NCBI GenBank assembly: GCA_946902875.1
Contig: OX336340.1
Span: 10,307,566-10,371,565, forward strand
Length of the DNA stretch: 64,000 nucleotides
Source of the DNA: Nematopogon swammerdamellus
Taxonomy: Eukaryota; Arthropoda; Insecta; Lepidoptera; Adelidae
Direction: 5' to 3'
Numbering within the stretch: position 1 is the stretch's first letter; the number at the start of each line of letters is the position of its first letter. Below the pieces are notes generated by a model, which saw nothing but the letters and a program-made list of their open reading frames with translations, was not told where the DNA came from and did no database searches. Below are positions 50,456 to 61,830 of the stretch, piece after piece. The position numbers and the translations under genes are program-made.

Positions 50456-50732
50456 CAGCGGTCTTAAAAGGTGTTCCGCGGAACCCTGGGGTTCCGCGGA
50501 AGGGTTACAGGGGTTCCGTATAATATGTTTTTAATTTCAAACTATAGTCTTGCTATTCAAATCAAACATGATAATCCGCCAACAATTTAGTATACAAAAT
50601 TAGGTATAGGTCACATAAATTTAGTTTTTATGTTCACAATAGCTAATTAACTTTTTTAATTGACTTGGTGGTTCCGCCAACAGAAGGACGAACATTTAGG
50701 GTTCCGTAGACGAAAATAATTGGGAACCGCTG
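50456..50732. mobile_element. Complete nonautonomous hAT element with 8-bp target duplication
   Basis: The 277-bp unit begins CAGCGGTCTTAAAAG and ends TTGGGAACCGCTG, so the termini are imperfect inverted repeats of the CAGCGGTTC type used by hAT transposons. It is flanked by a perfect 8-bp direct repeat CATTAGAC (50448-50455 and 50733-50740), the size hAT transposases make. There is no coding capacity. Internal GGTTCCG motifs repeat several times. Confidence 0.88.
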
Positions 50733-51165
50733 CATTAGACTACTTTCCCATCGCAGCGACCGCAGAGACTTGTAATAACAAATCGTGACAAACCACCGGC
50801 TACACGAATTCCATTCTAAGCGAGGAATTTTCGTGTCGCATTCCACTCCTCTCCGCCATCCATCATGTTCAGAATTAATAATAATCACCTCCCGAGCATC
50901 GAACCGGAAACCGAACTTGCGGAGACCCACTACACCCCGCTCACTGCACTACCTTACCTACTCACGACACGAATCGACAGCGGCCACTCGCATTCATATT
51001 CTGTGAGAACAATTTGTTAAAAAAAAAAAATTATCAGCGAATACTTGGTCAATTAATAAATTAAAAAGACATGTCGAAATGCATTTTCCATTTCCGTGCA
51101 GTTCCACGAGCTTTCGTAATGTATTTTTTCAACTAATATGTTGACAGAAAATATGGTAGAGTTCG

Positions 51166-51430
51166 ACTGTCGGTCGGATCATAAGCACACCTGGACGCGG
51201 TCAGTTGATGGATAGGTGACCGCTCGACCGTCCAGCCCGGGTTGGTACCACCGCACTGAATGAAAGGTCGTTTGAACGGTGTTGTAATAGTTTGTGTTTT
51301 CGGTTCAGTTCAGTGTAGCCGGCACGAAGGGAAGCACTGACATGACACCCAGTTCACCAAGGTGTTATGGGCTGACATCACGGATGTAGTAGGTGATGTA
51401 GCCAACCGTGTCAGTTTCCAAAAAATTAAA
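51166..51430 (+). mobile_element. SINE-like family 1 copy, internally deleted
   Basis: The head GATCATAAGCACACCTGGAC and GATGGATAGGTGACCGCTCG are present, and the full tail is present. About 70 bp between the head and GTTGGTACCACCGCACTGAA is missing compared with the copy at 49818. Confidence 0.8.
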
Positions 51431-51976
51431 AAATAATAAACAAAAATAATTAACGCGACGTTTTGAATAGAGAGAAATAAATTAAAGAAAAAATGCAACA
51501 CTACATTACACATTCATCGTAATATTAAATCCGCGTCATTCGACAACGCGGGAAACGTCACCGAACCTACAACAAACACGTAATTACCCATTATCATGCA
51601 AACGAGCCCATAAACGTATCTCCTAGCTCCTCCCACGCACACAACCGCCGTAGCACCGTCCCGCTCTACGAGCGACCGTGTTCCGTTGCGAGATTTAATA
51701 TCAAATATCAATATTTGGATACAATCAATCAAAGTTAATCACGCGAAAGAAGAAGGAAAATGAATACATTAATTCTTTAGTGTAGCGGCGGCGGGCAGCC
51801 GGTCACAGAGCAACCGTGCTCGATATATGACGTCATTCAGCGTAAGCGTTTCATGCATCAGACACATTTAATGTATTAATTTAATGTATAATCAAATCAG
51901 ACATATTAACTGTGCTTATCAAGATATTTAATTTTTATGCCTAGCATATCTAGCTTCTACATACATACATATACCT

Positions 51977-52172
51977 TGGCCTTTACTAGGTGATAGGCTC
52001 GTATTGTAGCCGACTGGGTTGATACCACCGTACTGGATGTAAGATGACCGTATAGAAGCCTTGGTTGTATTCTCCTCTAGTCCAGTATACCTTCTCGGAG
52101 GTGATATTGGCTGGTCGGAGCATGTGCTTTGGCCCCTCCGACTCAGCCACCCATACCGGATTAAATAAAAAA
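51977..52172 (+). mobile_element. SINE-like family 2 copy
   Basis: It reads CTAGGTGATAGGCTCGTATT, GGTTGATACCACCGTACTGG, GGTGATATTGGCTGGTCGGA and CGACTCAGCCACCCATACCG, then an A-rich tail. Four copies share this order. It abuts a LINE C-terminal fragment in the opposite orientation. Confidence 0.75.
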
Positions 52173-52181
52173 AATATAGCG

Positions 52182-52431
52182 TCACGCCTGTTTCCCAGTG
52201 GGGTAGACAGAGACAACAGATCTCCACTTGCCACGATCCTGACACACCTCTGCCGTCTCTTCCACTCTCATAATGTTCTTCATACATGCTCATCGGTTTC
52301 GAGTTCTAGGCACTTGACCCTTTTTGAGCACATGCCCGATCTGGTCTAGGTACGTGCGTCTAGGGCAACCCTCATTCGCTTCATAAATTGTTTTCGTTAG
52401 TCTCCTATCATCTCTACCTTCTCTACATAAT
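52182..52431 (-). pseudogene. Decayed LINE C-terminal fragment
   Basis: The minus strand reads CREGRDDRRLTKTIYEANEG, then RRTYLDQIGHVLKKGQV, one in-frame TGA, and ends VCQDRGKWRSVVSVYPTGKQA followed by a stop at 52184-52182. This is a recognisable C-terminus of a lepidopteran non-LTR retrotransposon polyprotein. It is 5'-truncated and carries at least one nonsense mutation. A T-rich run reading as an A-rich tail on the plus strand separates it from the SINE-like repeat ending near 52172. The clade is not assigned. Confidence 0.75.
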
Positions 52432-52484
52432 ATAACATTCAATATCTGTTAGTCTATCTGTGTTTTTATAAAAGGCGCGACATG

Positions 52485-52780
52485 CGCGACATGTGTCGCC
52501 GAGTCACACATAAGGTACGGCCGAATGTCCACGGGCGTCGTTAGACACCTTATGGGTAGCTCGGCGCCACATGTCGCGCTTACTATAAAAAAAGGTGTCT
52601 AACGATACCCGTGGACATTCGGTCGCAAGCGGGGGTTGCGAATGCCATGCCAGCCTGACAGGTGCCTATTCACGCCTCTCTAGCTAGAAGGACCCGAGAC
52701 TGTACTTGGGGGGAAATATGTGGGCAGGGAAAGCGATTCAGAGTTTACCAGTCTGTATGTATATAAGTTCGCTTATAACT
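52485..52780 (-). mobile_element. Second copy of the same LINE 3' end, with an inverted duplication
   Basis: The minus strand carries the same tail as 42235-42444: an LPTYFPPKYSLGSF-like reading near 52690-52760, then a 3' UTR with GACCGAATGTCCACGGG. The UTR occurs in both orientations: 52592-52625 is the inverted partner of about 52518-52553, separated by a short segment with an A run. It is a snapback rearrangement of the UTR. Confidence 0.6.
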
Positions 52781-53662
52781 CAAGAGAACCGATTTAGAAG
52801 CGCCAATGCAATCGAACATATCTGCGGACGGTTAAAGTCTATATAAAATTACAATATCCTTAAAGCAGGAGCAACCTCGGACACAGCTAATAATGCATAT
52901 GACGTAACGTAAACATTATGATATAATTTCAGGGTTACGATCACAAATAAAAATACAAAATTTAGAGCTTCTCTGTGAAAAAAAATTTGATAGCGTCCTT
53001 AGTAAACTATGAAGATGATTGTATTATTAAAACATTTAATTAGCTTGCATTGCGCATGCATAGTTATAGGCGTGAAATATAAAGCTGCGCTCACACTACA
53101 CTCCTTGACTTGGTGGAGTAGGGTGGCTGGTGGGCGCTTCGCTCAATGTCGTCGGGATGATTGATCGTGTGTGCGCGACCGACTCAAACATGGGTTGCTC
53201 CGAGTTTACTCAATGCTTTATTTGTGTGAACTCTTTTACTCCCGAGAACTGACTTTTAACCGACACTAGCGCCCAATTATGTGGAAAATAACAGTTGTTA
53301 TAAATATAGCAAATAAAATAAAAACATGTAAATGTGCGGTGCTTGATAAAATATCATAATGAGTGATGGTGTTGTATTTCTGAGCCGGTTATGAAATTTA
53401 AATGTCCAGTAATCAATCCAGTTTTCTAAAATTCTCAAGAAATGTTTTCTAGCCTTAAATTTTTTATTTTTTTGTTTGTTTTATTTGCATAATATCACTA
53501 TTTAAAACTGGTAAGTTGCAAATTATTTAAAATGCCGAATAAATTAACTTATTTCGAGAAAATAGCAGTAGTCACTTCTGTTAATGGCATGTGCAAGTTG
53601 TAGCATTGATGTTAACACAATTCTCAAATCACCGAATAAAAAATAATAAGTGAGATGAGCAT

Positions 53663-53905
53663 AGGGCTACCATACGTCCGAATTTGTTCGTACAAGTCCG
53701 GATTTTTTGCCTTCCATCCGCGCTTAGTCCGGATCTGTCCGGACTTTCAAGTTGCCTGGACGATTTAGAGCTTGCACATTACACAATTCTAATTTACCGA
53801 TTGCATTTTGTGGTACAAGAATGTCTTCTTAAATAGGTATATTATGTTCTTCATGAATGTGAGGCTTTTCGTCAGTAAATTATCAAATTTCGATATGGTA
53901 ACCCT
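53663..53905. mobile_element. MITE with AGGGYTACCATA termini
   Basis: The left end AGGGCTACCATACGTCCG and the right end ATATGGTAACCCT form inverted repeats. Internally, TCCGGAT/GTCCGGAC motifs recur. This is the layout of a widespread insect element whose ends read AGGGTGACCATA. No clear target duplication is seen. Confidence 0.65.
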
Positions 53906-54308
53906 ACGGGCACTCATGCAACAAAACTCATAACTTCTCGAAGTAGTAACTTGATTTACATAATTCTTTATTTATTAGGATAGCGTCTACAAAATTATCC
54001 TGCTGTGAGAGCACCATAATAATTTGCAAGTGATTTCTGTCAGTTTTTCGGTCGTCGCTACGTCTAATAAAACTAATAAACTGTATAACTACATACCTAC
54101 CTACCACACCACTGTATTCCGACAAACGGGGTAAGTAGTGTAATCGGTGTTGTGATGCAAGAACTAAGGTAAATTACAGCACAATACCTACCAGTACGTT
54201 CAGCAAAGTATTAGGACAAGAAACTATCAAACAAGTAAGACACGAAGACTGCATGTGGAAGCACAGTGCCAAGGTGAGAGGTGCCAAACTTGTCGCCCAT
54301 TAGCAAGG

Positions 54309-54385
54309 CAGCTTGCCCTTAGTCGCCTTTTACGACATGCACGGGGAGAAATGCAGTGGCCTATTCTTTTCAAGTACCGGGCCAC
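54309..54385 (-). repeat. Solo head fragment shared with the 43176 copy
   Basis: CTTAGTCGCCTTTTACGACA, GCACGGGGAGAAATGCAGTGG and CAAGTACCGGGCCACACACG match the alternative head of the family 1 copy at 43176-43495. No tail follows. Confidence 0.65.
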
Positions 54386-54770
54386 ACACGACATCAGTAA
54401 ACTAATAGGAACCGAATTCCACAACCACCTTAGGGGTTTATCAAGAGGTATATTAACCAGAATGTTACTTTAATAATAATAGTTGCATACATGTACGTAG
54501 GTAACCTGACTGGATTATTTAACCACTTTTTATCTTCAAAACTATTGCACATTATAAGTCATTTATAATGTGAAATAGTTTGAAGATCGGTGCGAGTGCG
54601 GACGTTCTACGTAGATTGATTTGAGCTGAATTTTTTGTTGATCGGTATGTTCGGGTAGTGTTCTTGGTTACAATTTGGAATTTCCGTTCCTTTACGAGCC
54701 AAATTTCTATTTTTTTCTGTCCCGTTATCTTTCCTGTTTCATGTATAAATAAACGACTAGTTAAGTACTA

Positions 54771-54846
54771 AAAAACTTAGGACCTTATTTCGTAGGTCTT
54801 TAAATAAATATATTTAAATTTCTACGAAATAAGGTACTAAGTTTTT
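54771..54846. repeat. Hairpin, 25-bp arms
   Basis: AAAAACTTAGGACCTTATTT (start of the arm, 54771-54795) pairs with 54822-54846 at 24 of 25 bases. The arms continue inward as TTTAAATA..TATTTAAA. It is probably a small MITE remnant. Confidence 0.8.
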
Positions 54847-57231
54847 ATACATACACGTTTATAACGAAAGTCTCTTCGAAATAAAAAAAAATCTCAACAA
54901 AATTAGTTTACAGGTTAATAAACTAATTATAAGTTAATTTAACGATTTACTTTGAACAGAAAGCTATTTAGGACAGTGAACGAATGAAATGACAACATTC
55001 AAATAAATTAATGCACTTTCCGATATCTAATAAGTGCAGAGATCGTTGGCTAGTGTCGTGTGTGGAGGTGATTCAGTCCGATCGATTCGTTCTACTGCGA
55101 GTGCGGTGCCCCCTTCCATCACTACTACACCACTTTCATTTCATATTGTCGCATCAGACCTATCACTCCATCTCGGCAAATATGTCCATTGTGTTTGTGC
55201 GAGAGCGTCACTTTAACGTAGAAAGACTCTACCCCGTTCACCCGAACCACCGACCCGAACAGTTGCCACCAGTTTTGTAACTTTTGCTTGGAATCTGGAG
55301 TTAATCGTTTTCCTCGTTACCTCATTCGGTAACACGAAAACGATCGATGAATTTTATTTTCAGTTCGCTCTAGTTAGGTACCCTCAGTACCTTGACAACT
55401 TCACCTGTGTACCAAACAGTAGTGGGTTACAAAGCCGAGAATTTTAATGTAAAAAAAAACACCTAACACAGATTTAGCAGGTACCTAACCTAGTAAAGCT
55501 TCAATAATAATCTTGAGTACTCAATAGGCGTTACTAATTTTAAGGCTAAATGCTTTGTAAGTAATGTAACAACCATGTCAGCTTCAAAATGTTCAAACCA
55601 AGAGGAATGTTACCATAATACCGATGTAACCAGATATTAGTAGATACTCGTACCGACTGATACGCCACGGCAACTATCAAAGGCTTCTACATTCTGTTCA
55701 CTTGGATAAGCAATATTTAAAATATGTGCCTTCTATGATGTGATGTGTCTATGATTTAAAGGTCGCGCCACACTGGCCAGAAATTCGGTCCAAAAACAAT
55801 GCACTTTTTTTTGTAATAACACTCATGGTATGATGTGTCTATTTATGGTAAATTTTTCAGAAAAACAAAATGTTTATTTTTATTTTTCCCATGAAATTGT
55901 AATTCGATTTATTAAGCCCGATAAAACTTCGAATTCACCTTATTAAGTTTCGTTCAGCAACCTATCGGGTGTTTGGATTATTCAGCCGCTTAGAGAGCGA
56001 TTTGTATTGTATTGATGTAACCAACCGTGTCATTTTCCATTTTCACAGTTTCCACATTCCAAAAAAAAAGGTACAAAAAGGTCATCTTAATGCAAATTTG
56101 CATAATATTGAAGCAAACATTTGGGATGTGGTAAAGGATGTCCAAGTAGGCGTACGGGTAATGTGAGAGAATAGTAACAAATTCTATATATGTATAAACT
56201 ACGCGTTTTCCACATACCAAAGATGAATCCGTACAGAATGCCGCATTAAAATCGCATTTTGTGACCCTTTTATGTAATGAATGACTTACAATAAAATAGG
56301 TACCAATAGACATACATACATGATTACAATATGTATGTATAGTACTTTCGAGTTTACTACATACTGTCGGGTGAAACGTGTCTAGTATCTCAGTAGGCTG
56401 CAGTAGGTATACCGGAAAGTACAGAGGCCTAGAGCACATACCTATTCACGGAACAGCTCAAGTACTCTCTTACTTACGTAAACTTTACCTTGCAGGCGGA
56501 CGTGCTGTAGCGACTTTGTTCGTTAATTTGTTTGAACACCTATACATTGCTTTACAACCGCATCCGCTAATGCAAGATCCAACTAGAGCCAGGCGCTACA
56601 GCACGTTACCATCGAAAAGTTTATATGGGGTAGGGAGTACCTACAGTCCGCGGACTGTCAGACCGGCTAGTGTACCACGGCCCTCTACACAAAGAATCTA
56701 AACACCATACAGTCGTTAATGCCCTGCACTTCACGCTCGCCAGTCAACTGCTTTCATAGCATGCGAACGAAATGTGCCAAGGGATTTTTATTCTTGCACG
56801 TACGGACTTGAGACTTGGTGCGTAAATACCTAGAGTTCGGCAACTCATTTAAGTTATGCCTTACCGAAGCAAACGGCAGTCGCCGACCTCCTCCGCCGGC
56901 GCCGTCGAAGTGACAATCATTGCCGACTGTAAAAATAGATAGGCCTTTGATGCCGTCTCATTGGTTGAAATTTGCATACCGGGGTAATACTATTTTTATT
57001 GGGCCGGTTCGACTAAGGTCAAATGGTTTGTTAAAAACGTGCAAAAAAAAAACAAAAGGAAAATCTCCAAAAGATGTTTTTGGATTCCTGTCCTAATTGC
57101 ATACAACTAAACATTATGAACGTTCTCGCATCCCCGCACAATTTACATTTATTGTATGTTGCATCTCGTTCGCAGTCGTCATAAGTTGATATTATTATTA
57201 TTGTTTTATTTTTGTTATTTTAATGTTTGTT

Positions 57232-57295
57232 TGGTTAGGTTAGGTTAGGTTTGCGTTACAGGTTTAGGTTTAGGTTTAGGTACAGGTTTAGGTTT
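57232..57295. repeat. Interstitial TTAGG-type tract
   Basis: Three TTAGG units (GGTTAGGTTAGGTTAGG) are followed by TTTAGG variants (GGTTTAGGTTTAGG). TTAGG is the ancestral insect telomere repeat. The tract is only about 64 bp and lies inside gene-flanking DNA. Confidence 0.8.
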
Positions 57296-57651
57296 ACATT
57301 AACATTAAATTCTTTTGAAAATCGTACATAGTTTCAACACCCGACTTAAATAAAAAAAATATAGATAATATTTATACAATAGTAGGTTTTTTCTTTAAAA
57401 TCGGCGTGTACCAATGCTTTTTTATTATTAAAAAAATCGTGCATACCTTTACCAGCCCCTCCATGGGTCGGAACCCATGTAAAAACTGTAGTTCTATCGG
57501 GTTGGCTGAAGTCCGCCATTAAGTGGCATAAAGTGTAATATTATTATTATTATTTAAGCCTTCGGGAAAAAATATGAACCTTTACAAATGTTTCCTCGGC
57601 ATATTATGTTTTTATTTTTTCCGAAAATAAATTAGATAAAAACCATATTTT

Positions 57652-57960
57652 TAACCGACTTCAAAAAAAGGAGGTTATCAATTCGACAAGTATGTATGTA
57701 ATATTATTGAAACTGAAATATATTTACATGTGATAATATATCAGGGCTTCCAAACAAATGTACAAAAATTTATTGGTTTATGTATGTTTGTATGTATGTT
57801 TGTATGTCCACGCATTTCTCCGAAACTATTAATCGGATTGATACTATTTTTATTAGCTTACATTTACTTCAACTTGGAACACTACAAGTTTCATCAAAAT
57901 CGGTTCAGTAGCTTTCAATATATGGACTGTTAAGTGAGTCAAACGGGCGAATAATTTTAT
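57652..57960 (+). mobile_element. Dispersed repeat starting AACCGACTTCAAAAAAAGGA
   Basis: It includes GGAGGTTATCAATTCG, a TATGTATGTTTGTATG run, TCCGAAACTATTAATCGGAT and AAGTTTCATCAAAATCGGTT. I recognise this layout from many lepidopteran introns, but the superfamily is not assigned. Confidence 0.6.
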
Positions 57961-58047
57961 ACCACGACAACCGATTTATGTGATTCTTTCTATGTGATAT
58001 TACTAATAAAAAAACTGAAATAAAAAAATGTTTAAAAAAAAATTTTA

Positions 58048-58250
58048 CCGACTTTAAAAAACAATTACTTAGAACTAAAGAGTCGGTAAATAAAAAATAT
58101 TAAATAATTGAGTTGAAGGCGATACAAAAGGATACCTGAAAATTTATTTATGAAGCCCTTTTGTGCTTCTGTACCGCCTTCAACTCAATTATTTAATAAA
58201 AACATTTAACCGACTTTTCAGTTCTAAGTAGTTGTTTTTTTAAAGTCCGT
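58048..58250. mobile_element. Foldback element with about 80-bp arms
   Basis: ACCGACTTTAAAAAACAA at the left is matched by the reverse complement at 58230-58250. The inner arm sequence TTAAATAATTGAGTTGAAGG is matched near 58178-58200. The arms differ by small indels. The ACCGACTT ends resemble the unit starting at 57652. Confidence 0.75.
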
Positions 58251-59737
58251 TCAATGTTCTATAAAACAATATTTTTAACCGTCAACTATTGAATTTAAAA
58301 AAAAATAACGAAGGCCCGTCTAGACTTGACTGTCGTCGTGCCGCGGCGCGGGCGGCGGCGGCGAGTTGAAAGAGTAGCTGCTGTCGGACTGACGACGCTC
58401 CTCGCGTGGAAGGAGACGTGAACGATTGATTTCATGCTGCTGCCTACCTATCATATTTGATGTGTACAGCAATAATGAAATTATCCTATAGATGTTTTTT
58501 CACTAGAAAGGACCATCAGCGAATTGTTAATGTTGAGGCAAAATGCATTAGCACCGAATATAATCAGACAGCGTTGACTTAAATTAAGTTAATACTCAAA
58601 ATGAACCTGCAATTGCTATTTATTAGTGTAATCGAGTAATTAGGTACTTATATATAATGATAAAAATAGCCAACCCGAAAACATGAAGAGGGTTTAGTTT
58701 CGCATGGCAAGGACTATCCTCACAAATTTAGTTATTATCCGAAATATGTCATGTATTGTCATTATTGTACATACGAGTACCTACCTATTATCTTGAAGAA
58801 GCGTTCCCAAATGTTAATTATTTATTATGTGCTCCAAGTTGCTATGATAAGTAGGTTGAGGTATGAGCGCGAGACGGGAACGGAGCAACGGCGGCGGGGG
58901 CGGCGAGCTGCGGCGGCGCGGTGCCTTCAAGTCTTGTTAAATGTATTGTGACGGAGCTAATAAGCGGTTGCGGCGCAACTCTAATGGATAACGGACCTCG
59001 GGGACTTAATTAATTGTGATGTGCTTGCTCGGGCCAACTTTCGATTTTTCTGCTCACCTCGAATAGTGGGAAACGAATATTTACGCCATTTCATTGTGCC
59101 TGCGCAGCCGCTCAAAATAAATCATCAGAGAGCTAAATAAGTGAACGTTCATTGTCAAATTATGAATTGTTAGGAGGTTAGGTTCCCACTAAAACATATT
59201 CTATTTTGAAAAGTTTCGCGGTTGAGCATGCGCAATAAGCAAGCACACCTATGTAGTACATGGAGTGGCGTAACAAGACTTAAAGCTCAAATTCAAATTT
59301 AGAACGCAATGAAATGAGCTCGCGTGCATACGTCAAGCGTAAAGTTTGAAGTTGGAACGCGGAGTTGCGCCGCCCACGCTTCCCCACCGCGCCGCCCCGC
59401 CGCCGAGGGGCGTCTGGAAAGTTATCGGCGCCAATATTACATTTCCGAATGAACGCGCGCGTTTCGCGTGTTCACGAATTATTCTAACGCGCTCAGTGAA
59501 TTCACTTAACGAATATCGGAACTTGCGCCAACTTACAATACGCAGCTATTTACTGCCGATAAGATAAAACGCACTGAAAGGGAAATTTGGGAAAGTTAAT
59601 ACACATTTAAATAACATTTTGGGGTAAAACGTACGCAATTCTGATTAGTTGAACGTTGTCCGCGCACATAATTAAAACTATAAAGCGACGTACGTATAGG
59701 TACTATGCGTCTTGATTTAATATCTTGAGCACTCATG

Positions 59738-59905
59738 TTTAACCCCCGACGAAAAAGGAGGGCTGTTATAAGTTTAACGTGTGTGTGTATGTAGGTATGG
59801 TATGGGTGTGTCTGTCTGTGGCATCGTAGCTCCCAAACAGATGGATCGATTTTGATGCAGTTTTTTTATTAGAAAGCTGGTTTAATCGGGACGGTTGTTA
59901 CCTAT
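59738..59905 (+). mobile_element. Dispersed repeat starting AACCCCCGACGAAAAAGGAG
   Basis: It includes GGGCTGTTATAAGTTTAACG, GTGTGTCTGTCTGTGGCATC and CCCAAACAGATGGATCGATT. It is a common noncoding lepidopteran repeat. A shorter echo (CCCGACTGCGCTAAGCAAAA) is at 31442-31470. Confidence 0.55.
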
Positions 59906-60117
59906 GTTTTAAATGAAGTAATTTAGTAATCAAAAAAAGTAATCAAAGCACAAGTAAATATCTAGTTAATTTGTAGTTAAATAAAGTAAGAAAAAAACTT
60001 GTATTTGTTTGTTTTTGCACTATCGTAAAAACGGTACCTATATAATAACATACAAACATCAAACTTGGTATGATTGATTACATATATTGCAAACTCTAAA
60101 GTAAAACAAGAAATAAT

Positions 60118-60235
60118 AAAAACCGGTCAATTACATGGTGGTAAGGAACCTTCGGCATAGTTTAAACAGACAAACAGTCTCCTTTTACTATGCCCTCGGT
60201 GCGCAAGGCCGACTCGCACTTGGTCGGTTTTTTTT
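60118..60235. mobile_element. Dispersed repeat with ACCGGTCAA / TTGGTCGGT ends
   Basis: AAAACCGGTCAATTAC at the left and CTTGGTCGGTTTTTTTT at the right are inverted. The right part carries CCGACTCGCACTTGG, a frequent lepidopteran repeat motif. Confidence 0.55.
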
Positions 60236-60273
60236 TCTTAGTTTGATAAGTGCATTTCTGTCATGACTTTCGC

Positions 60274-60365
60274 GGCCGATTTCACCACCTTCGGCTAAAA
60301 TGTACCTCCCAGTTAACTCTTCCCAAATGTACATCCTATGAGAATTGAGGAACATCTTTAACCGG
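60274..60365. mobile_element. Partial relative of the MITE at 41769-41897
   Basis: The terminal motif GGCCGATTTCACCACCTT is followed by CCAGTTAACTC. This parallels the other copy, whose reverse strand reads TCTCGGTTAACTCC. The second terminus is absent, so it is truncated. Confidence 0.5.
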
Positions 60366-60394
60366 CATACTTGTCGACATTAACGACATCTCGT

Positions 60395-60475
60395 CTTTAC
60401 GCCTTTTACGACATGCACGGAGAGAGATGCAGTGGAGTTATTATTTTTAAGTACCGGCCCCACGCGGTACTTAGT
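60395..60475 (-). repeat. Solo head fragment shared with the 43176 copy
   Basis: It reads CGCCTTTTACGACATGCACG, AGAGATGCAGTGGAG and AAGTACCGGCCCCACGCGG, the same head type as at 43425-43495 and 54309-54385. Confidence 0.65.
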
Positions 60476-61338
60476 CACCAGTCGTCAAACTACGAGTATA
60501 AAAAAGCAAATTATGTGTTTAGTACGCGACAGAGCTGGAGTGCGGGTTAGAGGAATTCGCTAGTGATGTGCTACTCTTAAAATGTTTAATAATAAAAGCA
60601 ATAGGTTATCGATGTTGTCTACGATGGTAACGACCGCTCCAAGTCTGAGGCAGCATGCGAAATTATTCCGTCCCTTTAGTATGGTGCTGTAGCGTAGCAC
60701 AGATTAGGAATTATGTAGTGATGTCGTCGCACAAGGAAATGTCTCCGTGTCGTTCGTTGCGCGACGAGGTCGTCGTGTCGCTGCGCGGGCGCATGGCCCC
60801 GCCCCCACACGCTAATTGCACCAATCTGCGCGACGCACATCCCGCTCTCGCGCACCCGCGCACCCGCACCCGCACAGTCCCGCACGCCGCGCCCCGCGAC
60901 CCGCGCGACACACGCACACAACTGCAGCACAACGCACGCACCACGGATTCTCATTCCCTTTCAGCTAGAAAAGCAGTAGAAACTCGCTACGAAGGAATGT
61001 TGATGCATTCTGTTAGTTACATTTTATTATTACACTTACCTCGAAATTCATGGATATAATAGATATTGGAGTGAATTGGAACGGAATTGGATTGAAAGAT
61101 AGAATATGTAGGTAATTATTGCTGCGCGATTTACCTAAATTATTATTTACTGTATAAGCGATACTGTATTATTTTTATAAACTACCTTTTATTTAGATAT
61201 TAAGATAGATAGATACGTAAGAGGTAATATTTATAGACATGTTTTCGTTTACGAAAACGATTACGAAGGGCGGGATAGTCAGATAGAACGACGCGACGTA
61301 GGGTACTATTTTTGTGTTTCGGTTCCGGAAGCGCCATA

Positions 61339-61339
<1 letters not shown>

Positions 61340-61369
<30 letters not shown>

Positions 61370-61379
61370 AGAAGTTCCA
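61340..61379. repeat. 40-base poly(C) tract
   Basis: An uninterrupted C run sits in AT-rich sequence. Its true length is uncertain because sequencing handles such runs poorly. Confidence 0.9.
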
Positions 61380-61810
61380 GAGTCACCAGAAAATATTTCT
61401 CTTAGATAATCCATTTTACAAGTTAAGTGAATTTTTTTCTTATTGTAAATCAAAATTCTGCTGACTGATAATTCAAATTGTTTGTATGTTTAAAATCAAC
61501 TTTTATTAATGACTGCCTGAACTCTATGTCCTTTGTATTTTCTTATCTTTTTCATGGATATATCCTCGACTTCATATTTTTTTTTTTTTTTTACTTAGAC
61601 ATGGTATGTTATATTTACCGTAATTACAACTTAGTATGTAAGTTATATTTAAAAAAAAAGCTCTATAAGGTTTCTTACACGGTTCTACATTATAGATTGC
61701 ATTGCTTTAAGGGACATGACAAAAAACATTATGACGAACCATACTGAATATGCATAGTTGTCTCAATGAAATATTGCTAATGTTGTTTGTTGTTGATGGC
61801 GAAATAAATA

Positions 61811-61830
61811 TCTGAATCTGAATCTGAATC
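61811..61830. repeat. (TCTGAA)n simple repeat, probable LINE tail
   Basis: TCTGAATCTGAATCTGAATC follows GGCGAAATAAATA. An AATAAA-like motif followed by short hexamer repeats is typical of non-LTR retrotransposon 3' ends. No coding part was recognised upstream. Confidence 0.5.

Noticed and set aside
55990..56439. 149-codon minus-strand frame
   Set aside because: It overlaps a SINE-like tail scrap (56016-56042), has no domain, and lies in AT-rich sequence. Treated as chance.
57232..57295. Real chromosome end
   Set aside because: The TTAGG tract is only about 64 bp, degenerates on one side and has ordinary sequence on both sides.
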